Assembly (NCBI RefSeq): GCF_014653695.1
Contig: NZ_BNAR01000006.1
Location: 62,001 to 126,000, forward strand
Source of the DNA: Lentzea cavernae
Lineage (GTDB): Bacteria; Actinomycetota; Actinomycetes; Mycobacteriales; Pseudonocardiaceae
Length of the DNA: 64,000 nt
Reading direction: 5' to 3'
The notes below the pieces were generated by a model. The model worked only from the letters and a program-made list of their open reading frames with translations, did not search any database and had not been told where the DNA came from. Shown here piece by piece: positions 32,142 through 40,996 of this stretch (position 1 is its first letter; each line of letters opens with the position of its first letter). Made by a program: the position numbers and the translations under genes.

Positions 32142-32619
32142 TCACGTTTGTGGCTGTGAGCGCTGCACCAACATTTCGAACGCCTCGTCAGCACTGCAGG
32201 TGTGCACAGCCATCAACACCCCTTTTGCCTGATCGATCACGGCGCAGGCTGCGGTCGTGAACAGCGCACAAGCCCTTCATCGAAGAGGTCGAAGGCGGCC
32301 GCGGTGCGGCTGTAGATGTTGAGGGAACCCAAATGGGTCGCTTCACCCTTGTCCGTCTCGGGCAGCACGAGTGGCACCGACAGGTGAGCGCGGATGTCGT
32401 GCGGCCTCGAACTCCGGCCAGGTCTCACGGTTCTCGCCGACGGCGGCACGAACCGCGATTGGCGCCGTACTGCTACTCATCGACGTCGACGAGAGCATCG
32501 TCGGTGGCGGCAGCGGTCCGGGACCGTTCCACGGCGTCGGTCGCTTCGTCAAGCCGTTCCAGGACGTCAGGCCGATCGCCCTTGGTGGCCTGGTCGGCGG
32601 GCCGGGTTTCCTCGGTCAT
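32142..32619 (-). pseudogene. Decayed GAF-ANTAR regulator
   Basis: On the minus strand a start at 32619 opens MTEETRPADQATKGD and continues to ATDDALVDVDE, where TAG ends the frame after 48 codons. Homologous sequence continues in other frames: VRAAVGENRETWPEFEA, then DIRAHLSVPLVLPE and HLGSLNIYSRTAAAFDLFDEGLVR (GAF core), then in a third frame AVIDQAKGVLMAVHTCSADEAFEMLVQRSQ (ANTAR) with a stop at 32142. The GAF end and ANTAR start are joined with a deletion. At least one nonsense and two frameshift events are visible, so this is a dead member of the GAF-ANTAR family common in actinomycetes. Confidence 0.7.
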
Positions 32620-33307
32620 GCCGCACTGCCTCTCGCTTCGCCGTGGTGACGGCGCCGGCTGCTCGACGCACTTCCGAATGTCACGGCCAGCGGCGGGGTG
32701 GCGGCAAGGTGAACCGGGTCCGATGCGGGCGCTGGATTGCTCAACGACCCCGCACCGGACCCGGCCGGTCCACCAGAGGTGGACTTACCGTGCAGAAGAC
32801 GCGCGCGCACGGCAGCCCTTCTGTACCCAGGCCCATTCGATCTCAAGCTCCCTTTGCTGTCGAGAAGGAATGGGCACCACTACCGGAAGGTGACGGGGCA
32901 ACTGATGACGTCATGGCCGACGCATTGAGCACGTGTTGGCAGACCCGAACAGGCCATGTCCCCCGTGCTCTGCGAATCACGTTCGACCCGGCTGAAGGCT
33001 TGTTAGCCCGGCCATCTCGGCGCAGACGGTGTCCCGGATACCCGTCTGGGCGTCGACACGCATCGCGCTCAACCGCCAAAACCGCGCTACAGCCGGACGC
33101 CGCCGCACCTTCATGAAGCCCTTTCGACCACTCCACCGGCCGGTTTGGCTGAGGACCTTGCTGGGTCCTGACCGATAGGAGCGGGCGGCGAGCACGACCG
33201 CCAGAGCTCGATGAGCGCCTTCCATCGCATGGTCCGGGCCCGGCCATGACCGACGATGAGCTGCAGCACTGGCCCGGTCGCGCTGCTGAAAGGGCTTAAC
33301 AGGTTGG
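32620..33307. other. 688-base stretch without a convincing gene
   Basis: Open frames on both strands (for example minus 32843-33247) lack motifs and good starts and have arginine-rich compositions typical of non-coding frames in GC-rich DNA. I see no repeat or RNA gene. It could contain decayed sequence, but I cannot assign it. Confidence 0.45.
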
Positions 33308-34636
33308 TCAGCCGAGCAGGAAGTTGCGGGCTTGTTCGGCGACGGGCTCGGGGGCAGACCAGAAGGCCCCGTGGTCGTGGTCGGCCAAAGTCAGCACGGT
33401 GACGTTCGGCAGGATTTCGGCCAGCGCCTCGGCGCCCGTGCGCATGAACGCCTCGCCGTTGCCGCCCACGGCAACGGCGATCGGCGCGTCGATGGCCCAG
33501 CGGTCAGCAGGCAGCGGTGTGCCGTTCTGGAGGCCGCGCCAGATCCGGCCGTCGTAGGCGTAGGTGTGGGCGTAGGCCGCCATCTGCTCCCATGACGGGT
33601 CCGCCTTCATCATCGGCAGGTATTCGGCGGGAACACCGACCACCTCGGTCATGAAGTACTCGCTGGCCTCGCTGCGCTTGCCGGCCGCGACCAGAGCTTC
33701 GAGATGCTCGACGTAGTCGGCGGGAACCGGCGGCCGGGAGCTGTCGACGATGAACGGAGGCTCGTAGAGGTACAGGCCGCTGACCTTGTTCCCCAGTGCG
33801 CTGGCCGCATCGAGTGCGAGCCCGCAACCGCCGGAGCCGCTGGTCAGGGCTGCACGACCACCGAGGACGTCGATCAGTGCCGAGATGTCGTCGATCTCGC
33901 GTGCGGGCTCGTAGGGCTGCGGGTCACCGCTGGCGCCACGACCGCGGCGATCGAAGCTGATCACGGTGAAGTCCTCGGCCAACGCCGTGACCAAGCCCGC
34001 GACGCTGGTGCGGTCTTCTGCGACGTTGCTGACCACGATGATCGCGGGACCCGATCCGGTCTGTTCGTAGGCGATCGCGGTGCCGTCGGCCGAGGTGAGG
34101 GTGGACATGGTGTTTTCCCCTTCAGCAGGATTGTTCTGGGTGTCCAACACGCTGCCGAGCCGGTCGAACGCTTCGGCGTAGCCATCTGCCATCTGCCGCT
34201 CGACAGCCCGTTGCAACGCTGCCTCGTTGGGGAAACTTGCCGCGACGTCGACGGTGCAGCCGGTGCCGGCTGCGGCGAAGGTGACCGTGGTGGGGAAGCT
34301 GTCCTTGCCCTCGGGCTGCCATGCCTCGTCGGCGAACGCGTCGTCGTAGGCCAGTTCGGCCCGCGCAATGACCACGTTGTAGGTGGCGACACCGCGCACC
34401 GCAGCTGCCGAGCCGTCCACCGGCGCGATCTGGAACCGCCAGCGACCGCCGGGTCGCACGTCCATCTCATAAACGGTGGCCGCCCAACCCTGCGGCCCCC
34501 ACCAGAGACTGATCGCCTCGGGGTCGGTCCACGCCCACCAGGCGCGGTCGACACCGGCCGAATAGGTACGGCTGATGTGGATGGTGTTGCTCGTCCTGTC
34601 GATCACGATGCCGTCGGGCACGGCCGACCCCCTCAT
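33308..34636 (-). CDS. SRPBCC (AHSA1) domain fused to alpha/beta hydrolase
   Basis: The 442-residue product joins an AHSA1/SRPBCC domain (residues about 8-160: ISRTYSAGVDRAWWAWTDPEAISLWWGPQGW, MDVRPGGRWRF) to an alpha/beta hydrolase (about 177-440: IIVVSNVAEDR, VISFDRRGRGASGD, LTSGSGGCGLALDAAS as nucleophile elbow, ADHDHG near the C-terminal His). The elbow Ser-Gly-Gly-Cys-Gly is atypical. The junction contains AAGGGGAAAACACC before an internal ATG (34108), the relic of an independent gene start. The ATG at 34636 overlaps the ArsR stop (ATGA), so regulator and enzyme are co-translated. Substrate unknown. Confidence 0.8.
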   Translation of the reverse strand: MRGSAVPDGIVIDRTSNTIHISRTYSAGVDRAWWAWTDPEAISLWWGPQGWAATVYEMDVRPGGRWRFQIAPVDGSAAAVRGVATYNVVIARAELAYDDAFADEAWQPEGKDSFPTTVTFAAAGTGCTVDVAASFPNEAALQRAVERQMADGYAEAFDRLGSVLDTQNNPAEGENTMSTLTSADGTAIAYEQTGSGPAIIVVSNVAEDRTSVAGLVTALAEDFTVISFDRRGRGASGDPQPYEPAREIDDISALIDVLGGRAALTSGSGGCGLALDAASALGNKVSGLYLYEPPFIVDSSRPPVPADYVEHLEALVAAGKRSEASEYFMTEVVGVPAEYLPMMKADPSWEQMAAYAHTYAYDGRIWRGLQNGTPLPADRWAIDAPIAVAVGGNGEAFMRTGAEALAEILPNVTVLTLADHDHGAFWSAPEPVAEQARNFLLG

Positions 34637-34968
34637 TGGTTCGACTCGGAAGCACGGTCGTCGTCAAGGAGGGCGCCGAGGCGATCCATCCGTTCCGCCC
34701 ACAGAGCTGCGAAGCCCTGCACCCAGTCGCTGATCACATGCATCGATTCGGGCTGCAGCCGGTAGATCCTCTGCTGGGCCCGCTTGGTCACCTCGACCAC
34801 TTCCGCTTCCGCGAGCAACCGCAGGTGCCGGGACACCTGCGGCTGACCCAGTCCGAGCGCGTCGACGATCCCGCCCACCGGCTGTGGCCCGTCCTTCAGC
34901 AACTCGACGATCCGGAACCGATTCGGCTCGGACATCGTCGCCAATCGCTCCTGCACAGTGGCGGTCAT
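34633..34968 (-). CDS. ArsR/SmtB-family repressor
   Basis: A 111-residue winged-helix protein: RLATMSEPNRFRIVELLKDGPQPVGGIVDALGLGQPQVSRHLRLLAEAEVVEVTKRAQQRIYRLQPE, with no cysteine metal site. This metal-free ArsR subgroup is habitually coupled to an AHSA1-domain gene, as here, where the next gene starts inside its stop codon. The start at 34968 is taken for family length; the frame remains open upstream through non-homologous sequence. Likely an autorepressor of the two-gene operon. Confidence 0.85.
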   Translation of the reverse strand: MTATVQERLATMSEPNRFRIVELLKDGPQPVGGIVDALGLGQPQVSRHLRLLAEAEVVEVTKRAQQRIYRLQPESMHVISDWVQGFAALWAERMDRLGALLDDDRASESNQ

Positions 34969-35179
34969 GAGACGAACATACTCTTCGGTGTATATGCACA
35001 CAAGTAGATACATCCGGAGAGGGCAAGTTGGATGAGGACACTGACACCGTCCTGGTCCGACCCCTTCATGAGAGACATGACCAGTGCCATGGCGCGGTCG
35101 GGCCCCTCGTCCTGTTCCAACGGTCACGCCGGATGGATCTTCGGGTTGAAACCGCCGGCACCCTGATTCCACGGAGCAC

Positions 35180-35440
35180 CACGACGCGGCGTATCGGTCG
35201 GAAAGCTCAACTGCGGCAACGGTTTGACAGACGCATGGCGGTCCTTTCCGCGATGGAGGCTGTCGATCTGGTCATCGCCGGAGAGGCCTCGAAGTCCAGC
35301 GCTCCCGCTCAGGAGCTACGCGAGCTCGCATGTGATCTGGGGGCCGGGTCGTACTCACTGGTGAGGCGCCCGCCTTGTCGCGCTCCGCCGACATCGAGGT
35401 TTGCACGCCCGGTCCAAACGGTGCGGGTTGGTCACTGTGC
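35180..35440 (+). pseudogene. Third GT4 glycosyltransferase copy, decayed fragment
   Basis: Three short blocks in three frames align in order with the middle of the GT4 at 30865-32004: VSVGKLNCGNGLTDA (from 35192), then MAVLSAMEAVDLVIAGEASKS followed by AQELRELACDLG (about 35236-35340), then LTGEAPALSRSADIEVCTPGPNGAG (about 35360-35435). Both flanks of the enzyme are missing. This is a frameshifted remnant of a duplicate of the two intact GT4 genes. Confidence 0.6.
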
Positions 35441-35486
35441 AGACCATGGCACGCCATACGGTTCTTCGGCCTCATCGCGGTTCGCG

Positions 35487-36221
35487 TCAGGCCGAGCTGG
35501 AGTGCTGTGGAAAGGCAGCATCGGTTGCGTCTCGGATGACTCGGTAACAGCTGCAGGCGTTGGTTTCCAAGCGATCGCGGTCGAGCACCATGATGTTGCC
35601 GCGGCTGTAGCGGATGCAGCCGTCTTCGGCCAGGGCGCCGGCGACCTCGCTGACCGACGAGCGGCGCACCGCGAGCATCTGGGCCAGGAACTCCTGAGTG
35701 AGAGGGAACTGATCGCTGTGCATGCGATCGGCGGTCATCAGCAGCCAGCGGGCGCAGCGTTGCCTCGTGTGATGGCTGCGGTTGCAGGCGGCGTTGCGGG
35801 CGAGCTGAGTGAACATGGACTGGGTGTAGCGCTGCAGCACGGCCTGCAACGGCCCGTCCATGATCGCGATCTCGTGGCGGAAGACGTCGGCGTCCATGCG
35901 CAGCGCGAGCCCCTCGACCTGGCAGAGCGCGCGCTCGGTCGGCATGCCCGCGCCGAGGAACACCGGTAGCCCGACCATTCCCTCGTCGCCGACCGTGGCG
36001 ACCTCGACGCTCGGCCCGTCCAGGTCGGTGACGATGGAGAAGACGCCGAGCAGCGGGAAGTACACCGCCCTGATCGGCTCACCCGGCTGGTAGAGCACCT
36101 CGCCGACAGGCATCTCCACGACGGTGAAATCGTCGACCAGCTGATCACGATCCTTGTCGGACAGGGCGGCAAGAACCCGGTTGCGTCGCGGGTCGTGACG
36201 ACCGGCTGCGCTGCCCGTCAT
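35487..36221 (-). CDS. Crp/Fnr-family transcription regulator
   Basis: A 244-residue protein with an N-terminal cyclic-nucleotide-binding-like beta roll (VEMPVGEVLYQPGEPIRAVYFPLLGVFSIVTDLDGPSVEVATVGDEGMVGLP), a dimer helix and a Crp-type helix-turn-helix (FPLTQEFLAQMLAVRRSSVSEVAGALAEDGCI). The cAMP phosphate-binding motif (GExA/S) is absent, so the ligand is unclear. A CRSHHTRQRCARWLL element is typical of this actinobacterial and proteobacterial subgroup. It lies 37 bases after the CheB-like gene on the same strand, presumably in one transcript. Confidence 0.85.
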   Translation of the reverse strand: MTGSAAGRHDPRRNRVLAALSDKDRDQLVDDFTVVEMPVGEVLYQPGEPIRAVYFPLLGVFSIVTDLDGPSVEVATVGDEGMVGLPVFLGAGMPTERALCQVEGLALRMDADVFRHEIAIMDGPLQAVLQRYTQSMFTQLARNAACNRSHHTRQRCARWLLMTADRMHSDQFPLTQEFLAQMLAVRRSSVSEVAGALAEDGCIRYSRGNIMVLDRDRLETNACSCYRVIRDATDAAFPQHSSSA

Positions 36222-36258
36222 AGCCCTGCTCGCCTTCCTCGACGTCGCGCTGGCTCTG

Positions 36259-36906
36259 TCAACTGGCCGCCACCGGCGGGATCGCTGTCGCCCACGAAGG
36301 TAACGCGACGCGCATCATGTTCGCAGCGCCGGGCGCCATCACCAGGCTGACCACGGCATGAACCAGCACGGGCAAAGGCAGCACGAAATCAACACAGCCG
36401 GTGGCGATGGCGGCGTTGGGCATACCAGCGGCCATGGCAGTGGCCGGGTTTTGCGCGAGCACCCGGCCCCCACTGCCTTTGATGTGTCGAACGCCGAGGG
36501 CTGCGTCGTCGAGGCGGCCGGTCAGCACCGCGGCCAAGGCACGTGGCCCGAACCTGGCCGCGATCGACATGAACAGCGGGTCAGCCGTCCTGTGGTCGTC
36601 CATGGGATGAATTCGCACGCCGTCGGCGGTCAGCGCAGCAGATGTTCGAGCGGGCACGACGTGCACGACTCCCGGAGACAAATCGTCGCCGTCGGCCAGC
36701 AGGTGCACCGGCAACGGGGATCGGTAGCGCAGCGCTTCGACAAAGGAGTCCCGGTGGTGCGTGGGCCGGTGCTGGACCAGCACGATCGCCGCGGGGAAGG
36801 CGTCCGGGAGCAGCGGCACGAGATCGCGGTATGCGGCGACACCGCCCATCGACGCGGCCATGCACACCACGTCGAAAGCAGCCGTCGTATGACCGGTTCC
36901 GCACAC
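36259..36906 (-). CDS. Stand-alone CheB-type methylesterase domain protein
   Basis: A 215-residue protein consisting only of a CheB catalytic domain, without a receiver. Visible motifs are CMAASMGGVAAYRDLV (nucleophile Ser19), VLVQHRPTHH (His46), VHVVPA, and LTGRLDDAALGVRHIKGSGGRVLAQNPATAMAAGMPNAAIATGCVDFVLPL with the catalytic Asp near 133-134. The Ser-His-Asp triad looks intact. No chemotaxis genes are nearby; orphan CheB domains in actinomycetes are of unknown use. The GTG at 36906 is the assumed start, weakly supported. Confidence 0.8.
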   Translation of the reverse strand: MCGTGHTTAAFDVVCMAASMGGVAAYRDLVPLLPDAFPAAIVLVQHRPTHHRDSFVEALRYRSPLPVHLLADGDDLSPGVVHVVPARTSAALTADGVRIHPMDDHRTADPLFMSIAARFGPRALAAVLTGRLDDAALGVRHIKGSGGRVLAQNPATAMAAGMPNAAIATGCVDFVLPLPVLVHAVVSLVMAPGAANMMRVALPSWATAIPPVAAS

Positions 36907-37170
36907 ATCGCCAGGATAGTGCCCGCCGCCGAGTCGGGTTGGAGGCGACAGCCAAGTCGGGCAGCGTGCAGTTCAGCCTGTTCGTGCCTTCCCCGGCGCT
37001 TTTGCAGTGAGAAAGACCTGTACGCGCGGGTACCGTCACGGGTCCCCGCTGAATGTCCCAAAGGGCAAGATCGGGTAGAAGTCCGACCGTGCGTCAACGT
37101 CGTCAGACCTCCGTCATCAAGCCACTTTCAGTCGCCCACGACAAGATCGCGCACACAGAAGCGAGCGACT
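36907..37170. other. Intergenic region upstream of the CheB-like gene
   Basis: No coding potential that I can support. It should contain the promoter of the CheB-Crp transcript. With the following terminator it separates the signalling district from the carbohydrate district. Confidence 0.4.
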
Positions 37171-37204
37171 CCGGCACCGGAAGGGGCGAGCCTTCCGGTG
37201 CCGG
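37171..37204. terminator. 14-bp perfect stem terminator of the glycoside hydrolase gene
   Basis: CCGGCACCGGAAGG at 37171-37184 pairs with 37191-37204 across a six-base loop, five bases beyond the stop codon of the minus-strand glycoside hydrolase gene. Confidence 0.8.
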
Positions 37205-37209
37205 GTATG

Positions 37210-39453
37210 TCAACTACCGGTGATCGAGCGGTCAGCGACCACGACGGGTGTGTTGCCGATGGGCACCCCGGTGATGGTCAGGGAGTCTCCGTGCCGGGAC
37301 ACGGCGCTCGGCGGAATCCGGTAGACGGTGCCGGTGGTGAGGTCGACCAGACGAGGGTTGCTCATCTTCGTGTCGCGGAAGGTGACCGTGACGGGTTTGG
37401 TGGCCCGGTTCTCGTTCGGCACGCGGTCTGGTCGCGCCGCGATGTCGATCTCCTTGCCCGTGCTGTCGTAGCGGGGTTGCTGCGCGGGGTCGCCTCCGAA
37501 CCACAGCGCGACAGCCTGCTGACCGGAGCCGTTCTTCTCGAACGCCCGCGCGGTGACGGTCCGATCGCCATTGCCCGTGGTGGTGAAGTCGAAGCCCTGA
37601 ATCGGTGACTTCTTCTTGATGTCGTCGGACGGCTCGAGCCGCGTCACCGGGCGCAGGGTGTTGTCGAACAAGGCAGCCACGTTCTGCACGCCGTAGTAAG
37701 ACCTCTTGGTGTAGGTCGCCTTGAGGTCCGAGGTGGCTGCGACGAGCCCCTTGGAGTTGATCTGAGGTGCGCTGGTGGGAGTCCAGCGGTACCACAGGTC
37801 CACGGTGCCCAGGAGTTCCGTGCTGATGCCCACGCCGAGGTCCCCGATGATCCGGCGCAGGTCGTAGGAGTTCTGGCTGTACTCCGTGAAGGTGTCCTGC
37901 CCGAACGCACCGACCGAACCCGCCGTGCTCGGCGCGCCGTTCTCCCCCTGCCGGATCTCGATCGACTGGGAGTACTTGGCGAACACCTGGCGCAACGCGG
38001 CCATGGAGTTGTAGAGCGCCGGGTTGTCCGGGTAATTGCTGTACGGGTGGTAGGAAAACCCGTTCACCAAAGCGATCCGGGCGGCCTGCTTGGCCGTGTC
38101 GCCGTCCGCTTCGCCGTCGTCCTTGGCTGCCTTGAGAGCTGACATGAACTTGTCGGCGAAGGCCACGTCGAGGCCGTACTCCACGCCGAAGAGCACCGCG
38201 TCCGGCTGCTGCTGCCGGACGATCGTGGCCATGAGCTTGTAGTAAGCCGCGTAGTCGGCACCGATGGTCGAGGGCGCATCGGGGTGGTTGGGCTCGTTCC
38301 AGATCTCCCAGTGCCGGACGCCATAGCCCGCACCGCGGCCCTGGTAGCGCACACCGCCGGGCTTGTAGCGCTCCACCATTGCCCTGACCCAGTTCGCGTT
38401 GACCTCCAGGCCCGCGCCGCTCGGCAGGGGCGCGCCGAGGTTCGCGCCGCCGGCGGGGATCCCCTTCTTGCCGTAGGCCCAGTTGCCGTACGAGACCTGC
38501 AGCCACGGCTGGATGCCGGCCTCGAGGAGCGCGTCCACGATCTCGTCGACCGTCGTCCAGTTGTACTTGCCGTCGGCGTTGGCCTCGACGGCGTTCCACT
38601 CGGGTTGCACCCTGCAGGTCGTGGTGCCCAGCGCGAGCAACTGGTCGCGGTACTCGGAGAACTTGGCGTACTTGCGGCCCGTGGTCTCGCAGCCCGACAG
38701 CAGTCGTGACGACCCGATCTGCTTGGCGGTGCGGGGTGTGACGGTCCCGACGGGGTTCCAGCCGTCGGGCGCTGGTGAGGCGAAGACGCGCACGTCGTCG
38801 ATCCACGCGGTGCCGACGCTCTCCCTGCTGACCCCGATCCGGAGGTCGGTCAGGGTGCTTGTGCCGACGCGGAACGAGAGGTCGGCGGCGATCTGCTTGC
38901 CCTTGAGGAAAACGCTGTACTTCCGGGCGGTGGGTTGCGCCACGATCCGCAGGTCGAGCCACTCGTCGGCCCGGTAGGAGCCCAGTTCCACGCGCTTGGC
39001 CCCGTTGTAGGTGTACAGGCGGCCCGCGGCGTCCATCGCCACGGTGGCCGCGTCACCCGCCGGTCCCCTGAGGTGCACTCCGATCACCGACGTCGTCTGG
39101 GCGGCGCGCAGCCGCGCGGCGGCGACGAGGGTGGACCTGGTGGTGCCCAAGGATCGGGTGACCACCATCGAGGCGGTCGTCGAGTCGTCGTGCAACCGCA
39201 GGCCCCGCTCGAGCTCGGAGACCTGTTGCACGGTGGCGGTTCCACCTTCGGGTGAGGCGGTCCACCCGGTGGGGAACGAGCCCACGTCGCCGGTGAAAGC
39301 ATCGGTGATGTCGGCGCTGTCGACGGCGGCGGCCGCCGGTAAGACGGACGGCGGTATCGCCGCCGCCAACGCCGCAGCCACGAAGGCGGCGGCCAATCGG
39401 CGAGGACGGCGGCGTGAACCGCTGGCCGGAGTGACGTCTGCTGGTATCGACAC
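37210..39453 (-). CDS. Secreted glycoside hydrolase (clan GH-A, GH39-like) with N-terminal concanavalin-like domain
   Basis: The 747-residue protein begins with a signal peptide (basic SRRRPRRLAAAFVAAALAAA, cleavage near AAA-VDSAD). A laminin-G-like beta domain follows (about 50-230), then a TIM barrel (about 245-610) with HWEIWNEPNHP (acid/base Glu near 385) and IEIRQGENGAP (nucleophile Glu near 503), the clan GH-A pair. A beta-sandwich tail ends the protein. The enzyme should act outside the cell on a plant or microbial polysaccharide; specificity cannot be read. The GTG at 39453 has AGGAGG upstream. It lies 106 bases downstream of the sugar-acid operon. Confidence 0.8.
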   Translation of the reverse strand: MSIPADVTPASGSRRRPRRLAAAFVAAALAAAIPPSVLPAAAAVDSADITDAFTGDVGSFPTGWTASPEGGTATVQQVSELERGLRLHDDSTTASMVVTRSLGTTRSTLVAAARLRAAQTTSVIGVHLRGPAGDAATVAMDAAGRLYTYNGAKRVELGSYRADEWLDLRIVAQPTARKYSVFLKGKQIAADLSFRVGTSTLTDLRIGVSRESVGTAWIDDVRVFASPAPDGWNPVGTVTPRTAKQIGSSRLLSGCETTGRKYAKFSEYRDQLLALGTTTCRVQPEWNAVEANADGKYNWTTVDEIVDALLEAGIQPWLQVSYGNWAYGKKGIPAGGANLGAPLPSGAGLEVNANWVRAMVERYKPGGVRYQGRGAGYGVRHWEIWNEPNHPDAPSTIGADYAAYYKLMATIVRQQQPDAVLFGVEYGLDVAFADKFMSALKAAKDDGEADGDTAKQAARIALVNGFSYHPYSNYPDNPALYNSMAALRQVFAKYSQSIEIRQGENGAPSTAGSVGAFGQDTFTEYSQNSYDLRRIIGDLGVGISTELLGTVDLWYRWTPTSAPQINSKGLVAATSDLKATYTKRSYYGVQNVAALFDNTLRPVTRLEPSDDIKKKSPIQGFDFTTTGNGDRTVTARAFEKNGSGQQAVALWFGGDPAQQPRYDSTGKEIDIAARPDRVPNENRATKPVTVTFRDTKMSNPRLVDLTTGTVYRIPPSAVSRHGDSLTITGVPIGNTPVVVADRSITGS

Positions 39454-39559
39454 TGATACCTCCTGGAGTGGGAGTGGGGTGAACGATCGCGCGCCGGAGC
39501 CGACGTCGTTCAGCGCGACGCCTGGTTCCGTTGTGCGGGAATAAGGTGAGGACGGCCCG

Positions 39560-40930
39560 TCAGTGGAAGACGGCTCCGGGGTTGAGCAAGCCGTGCGGGT
39601 CTAGCGCCTGCTTGACGGATCGGTGGACGGCCAGGCCGACCTCACCGATCTCGCGGGCGAGCCAGTCGCGTTTGAGTCGCCCGATCCCGTGTTCACCCGT
39701 CACCGTGCCGCCGAGCGACAGGCCCAGTGCGAGGATGGAGTCGAACGCCTGGCGAGCCCTGTTCTCCTCGCGGGGACCGGAGAACACGATCGTGGGGTGC
39801 ATGTTGCCGTCGCCCGCGTGACCGACGACGGCGATCGTCAGCCCGACCTCCGCCGAAATCTCCTCGCAGCCGAGGATCAGTTCGGCGATCCGCGTGCGTG
39901 GCACGCACACGTCGTCGACGAGGAGGGCACCGCGCGCTTCCAACGCTGTGAGGACAACTCGGCGTGCTTCGAGCAGCATCGCGCCCTCGGCCTGGTCGTC
40001 GGTCGTGTGGGTGAAGAGCGCTCCGTGTTTCTCGCAGAGGCGTTCCACGGCCGCGATGTCATCACCGGCGGTGGGCCCGGCGTCGGACTGGCACAACAGC
40101 AAAGCTTTTGTCCCGTCGCCTGCGCCGAGGTCGGTCCGCAGGTAGGACTCGGCCGCCTCGATCGACACGGCGTCCATGATCTCCATGAGCGACGGCACCA
40201 CACCCGAGCGGACGACCTCGGCGACGGCGAGACCCGCGTCCTGGGCCGAGGCGAACGCGGCGACGAGCGTGGTCGGCGCCGCCGGTCGAGGACGCAGTGC
40301 GAGCGTCGCCTCGGTGATGACGCCGAGGGTTCCCTCGCTGCCGACGAAGAGGCTCGTCAGGTCGTACCCCGCGACACCCTTCACGGTGCGCCTGCCTGTG
40401 CGCAGCACGGACCCGTCCGCGAGCACGACTTCCAGGCCCAGCACTGAATCCGTGGTGACGCCGTACTTCACACAGCACAGGCCGCCCGCGTTGGTGGCGA
40501 GGTTCCCGCCGATGGTGCACCAGTCGTAGCTGGACGGGTCCGGCGGGTAGAACAGGCCGCGATCGGCGACTCGGTCCCGCAGGTCCTTCGTGACCACACC
40601 CGGCTGCACCACAGCGATCCGGTCGTCCGGATCGATCTCCAGCACCCGGTCGAGCTTGGTCAGCGACAGCACGACGCAGCCGTCCACGGCGTTGGCGGCA
40701 CCGGTCAGTCCGCTGCCCGCACCACGCGGCACCACAGGCACACCGTTCTCGGCGCAAGCGCGCACCACGGCTTGCACTCCGGCGGTGTCGATCGGCAGGG
40801 CGACGGCCAGGGAGCGCCCTGCCGGCACGAGCGGCATCATGTCGCGCGCATACGAGTCGGTGACGTCGGGATCGGTGAGGACGTTTCCGGAGCCGATCTC
40901 CGCGCGCAGTCGATCGAGCAGGCTGTCCAT
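39560..40930 (-). CDS. FAD-linked 2-hydroxyacid oxidase (GlcD/D-lactate dehydrogenase family)
   Basis: A 456-residue flavoprotein with an N-terminal PCMH FAD domain (VPVVPRGAGSGLTGAANAVDGCVVLSLTKLDRVLEIDP, then PDPSSYDWCTIGGNLATNAGGLCCVKYG) and a C-terminal FAD-oxidase domain ending in VVGHAGDGNMHP and TGEHGIGRLKRDWL, whose histidines bind substrate. It oxidises a 2-hydroxyacid such as glycolate or lactate to the 2-oxoacid. GlcE/GlcF partners are absent, so it acts alone. It is the distal gene of the minus-strand operon (66 bases after the RraA-like gene). The start at 40930 has CGAGGAA upstream. Confidence 0.85.
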   Translation of the reverse strand: MDSLLDRLRAEIGSGNVLTDPDVTDSYARDMMPLVPAGRSLAVALPIDTAGVQAVVRACAENGVPVVPRGAGSGLTGAANAVDGCVVLSLTKLDRVLEIDPDDRIAVVQPGVVTKDLRDRVADRGLFYPPDPSSYDWCTIGGNLATNAGGLCCVKYGVTTDSVLGLEVVLADGSVLRTGRRTVKGVAGYDLTSLFVGSEGTLGVITEATLALRPRPAAPTTLVAAFASAQDAGLAVAEVVRSGVVPSLMEIMDAVSIEAAESYLRTDLGAGDGTKALLLCQSDAGPTAGDDIAAVERLCEKHGALFTHTTDDQAEGAMLLEARRVVLTALEARGALLVDDVCVPRTRIAELILGCEEISAEVGLTIAVVGHAGDGNMHPTIVFSGPREENRARQAFDSILALGLSLGGTVTGEHGIGRLKRDWLAREIGEVGLAVHRSVKQALDPHGLLNPGAVFH

Positions 40931-40996
40931 GGGGTTCCTCGGGATCGGGCGGCGAGCGGGCAGGTCGATGAGGAGCACCGCCCGCTCACCGACGGC

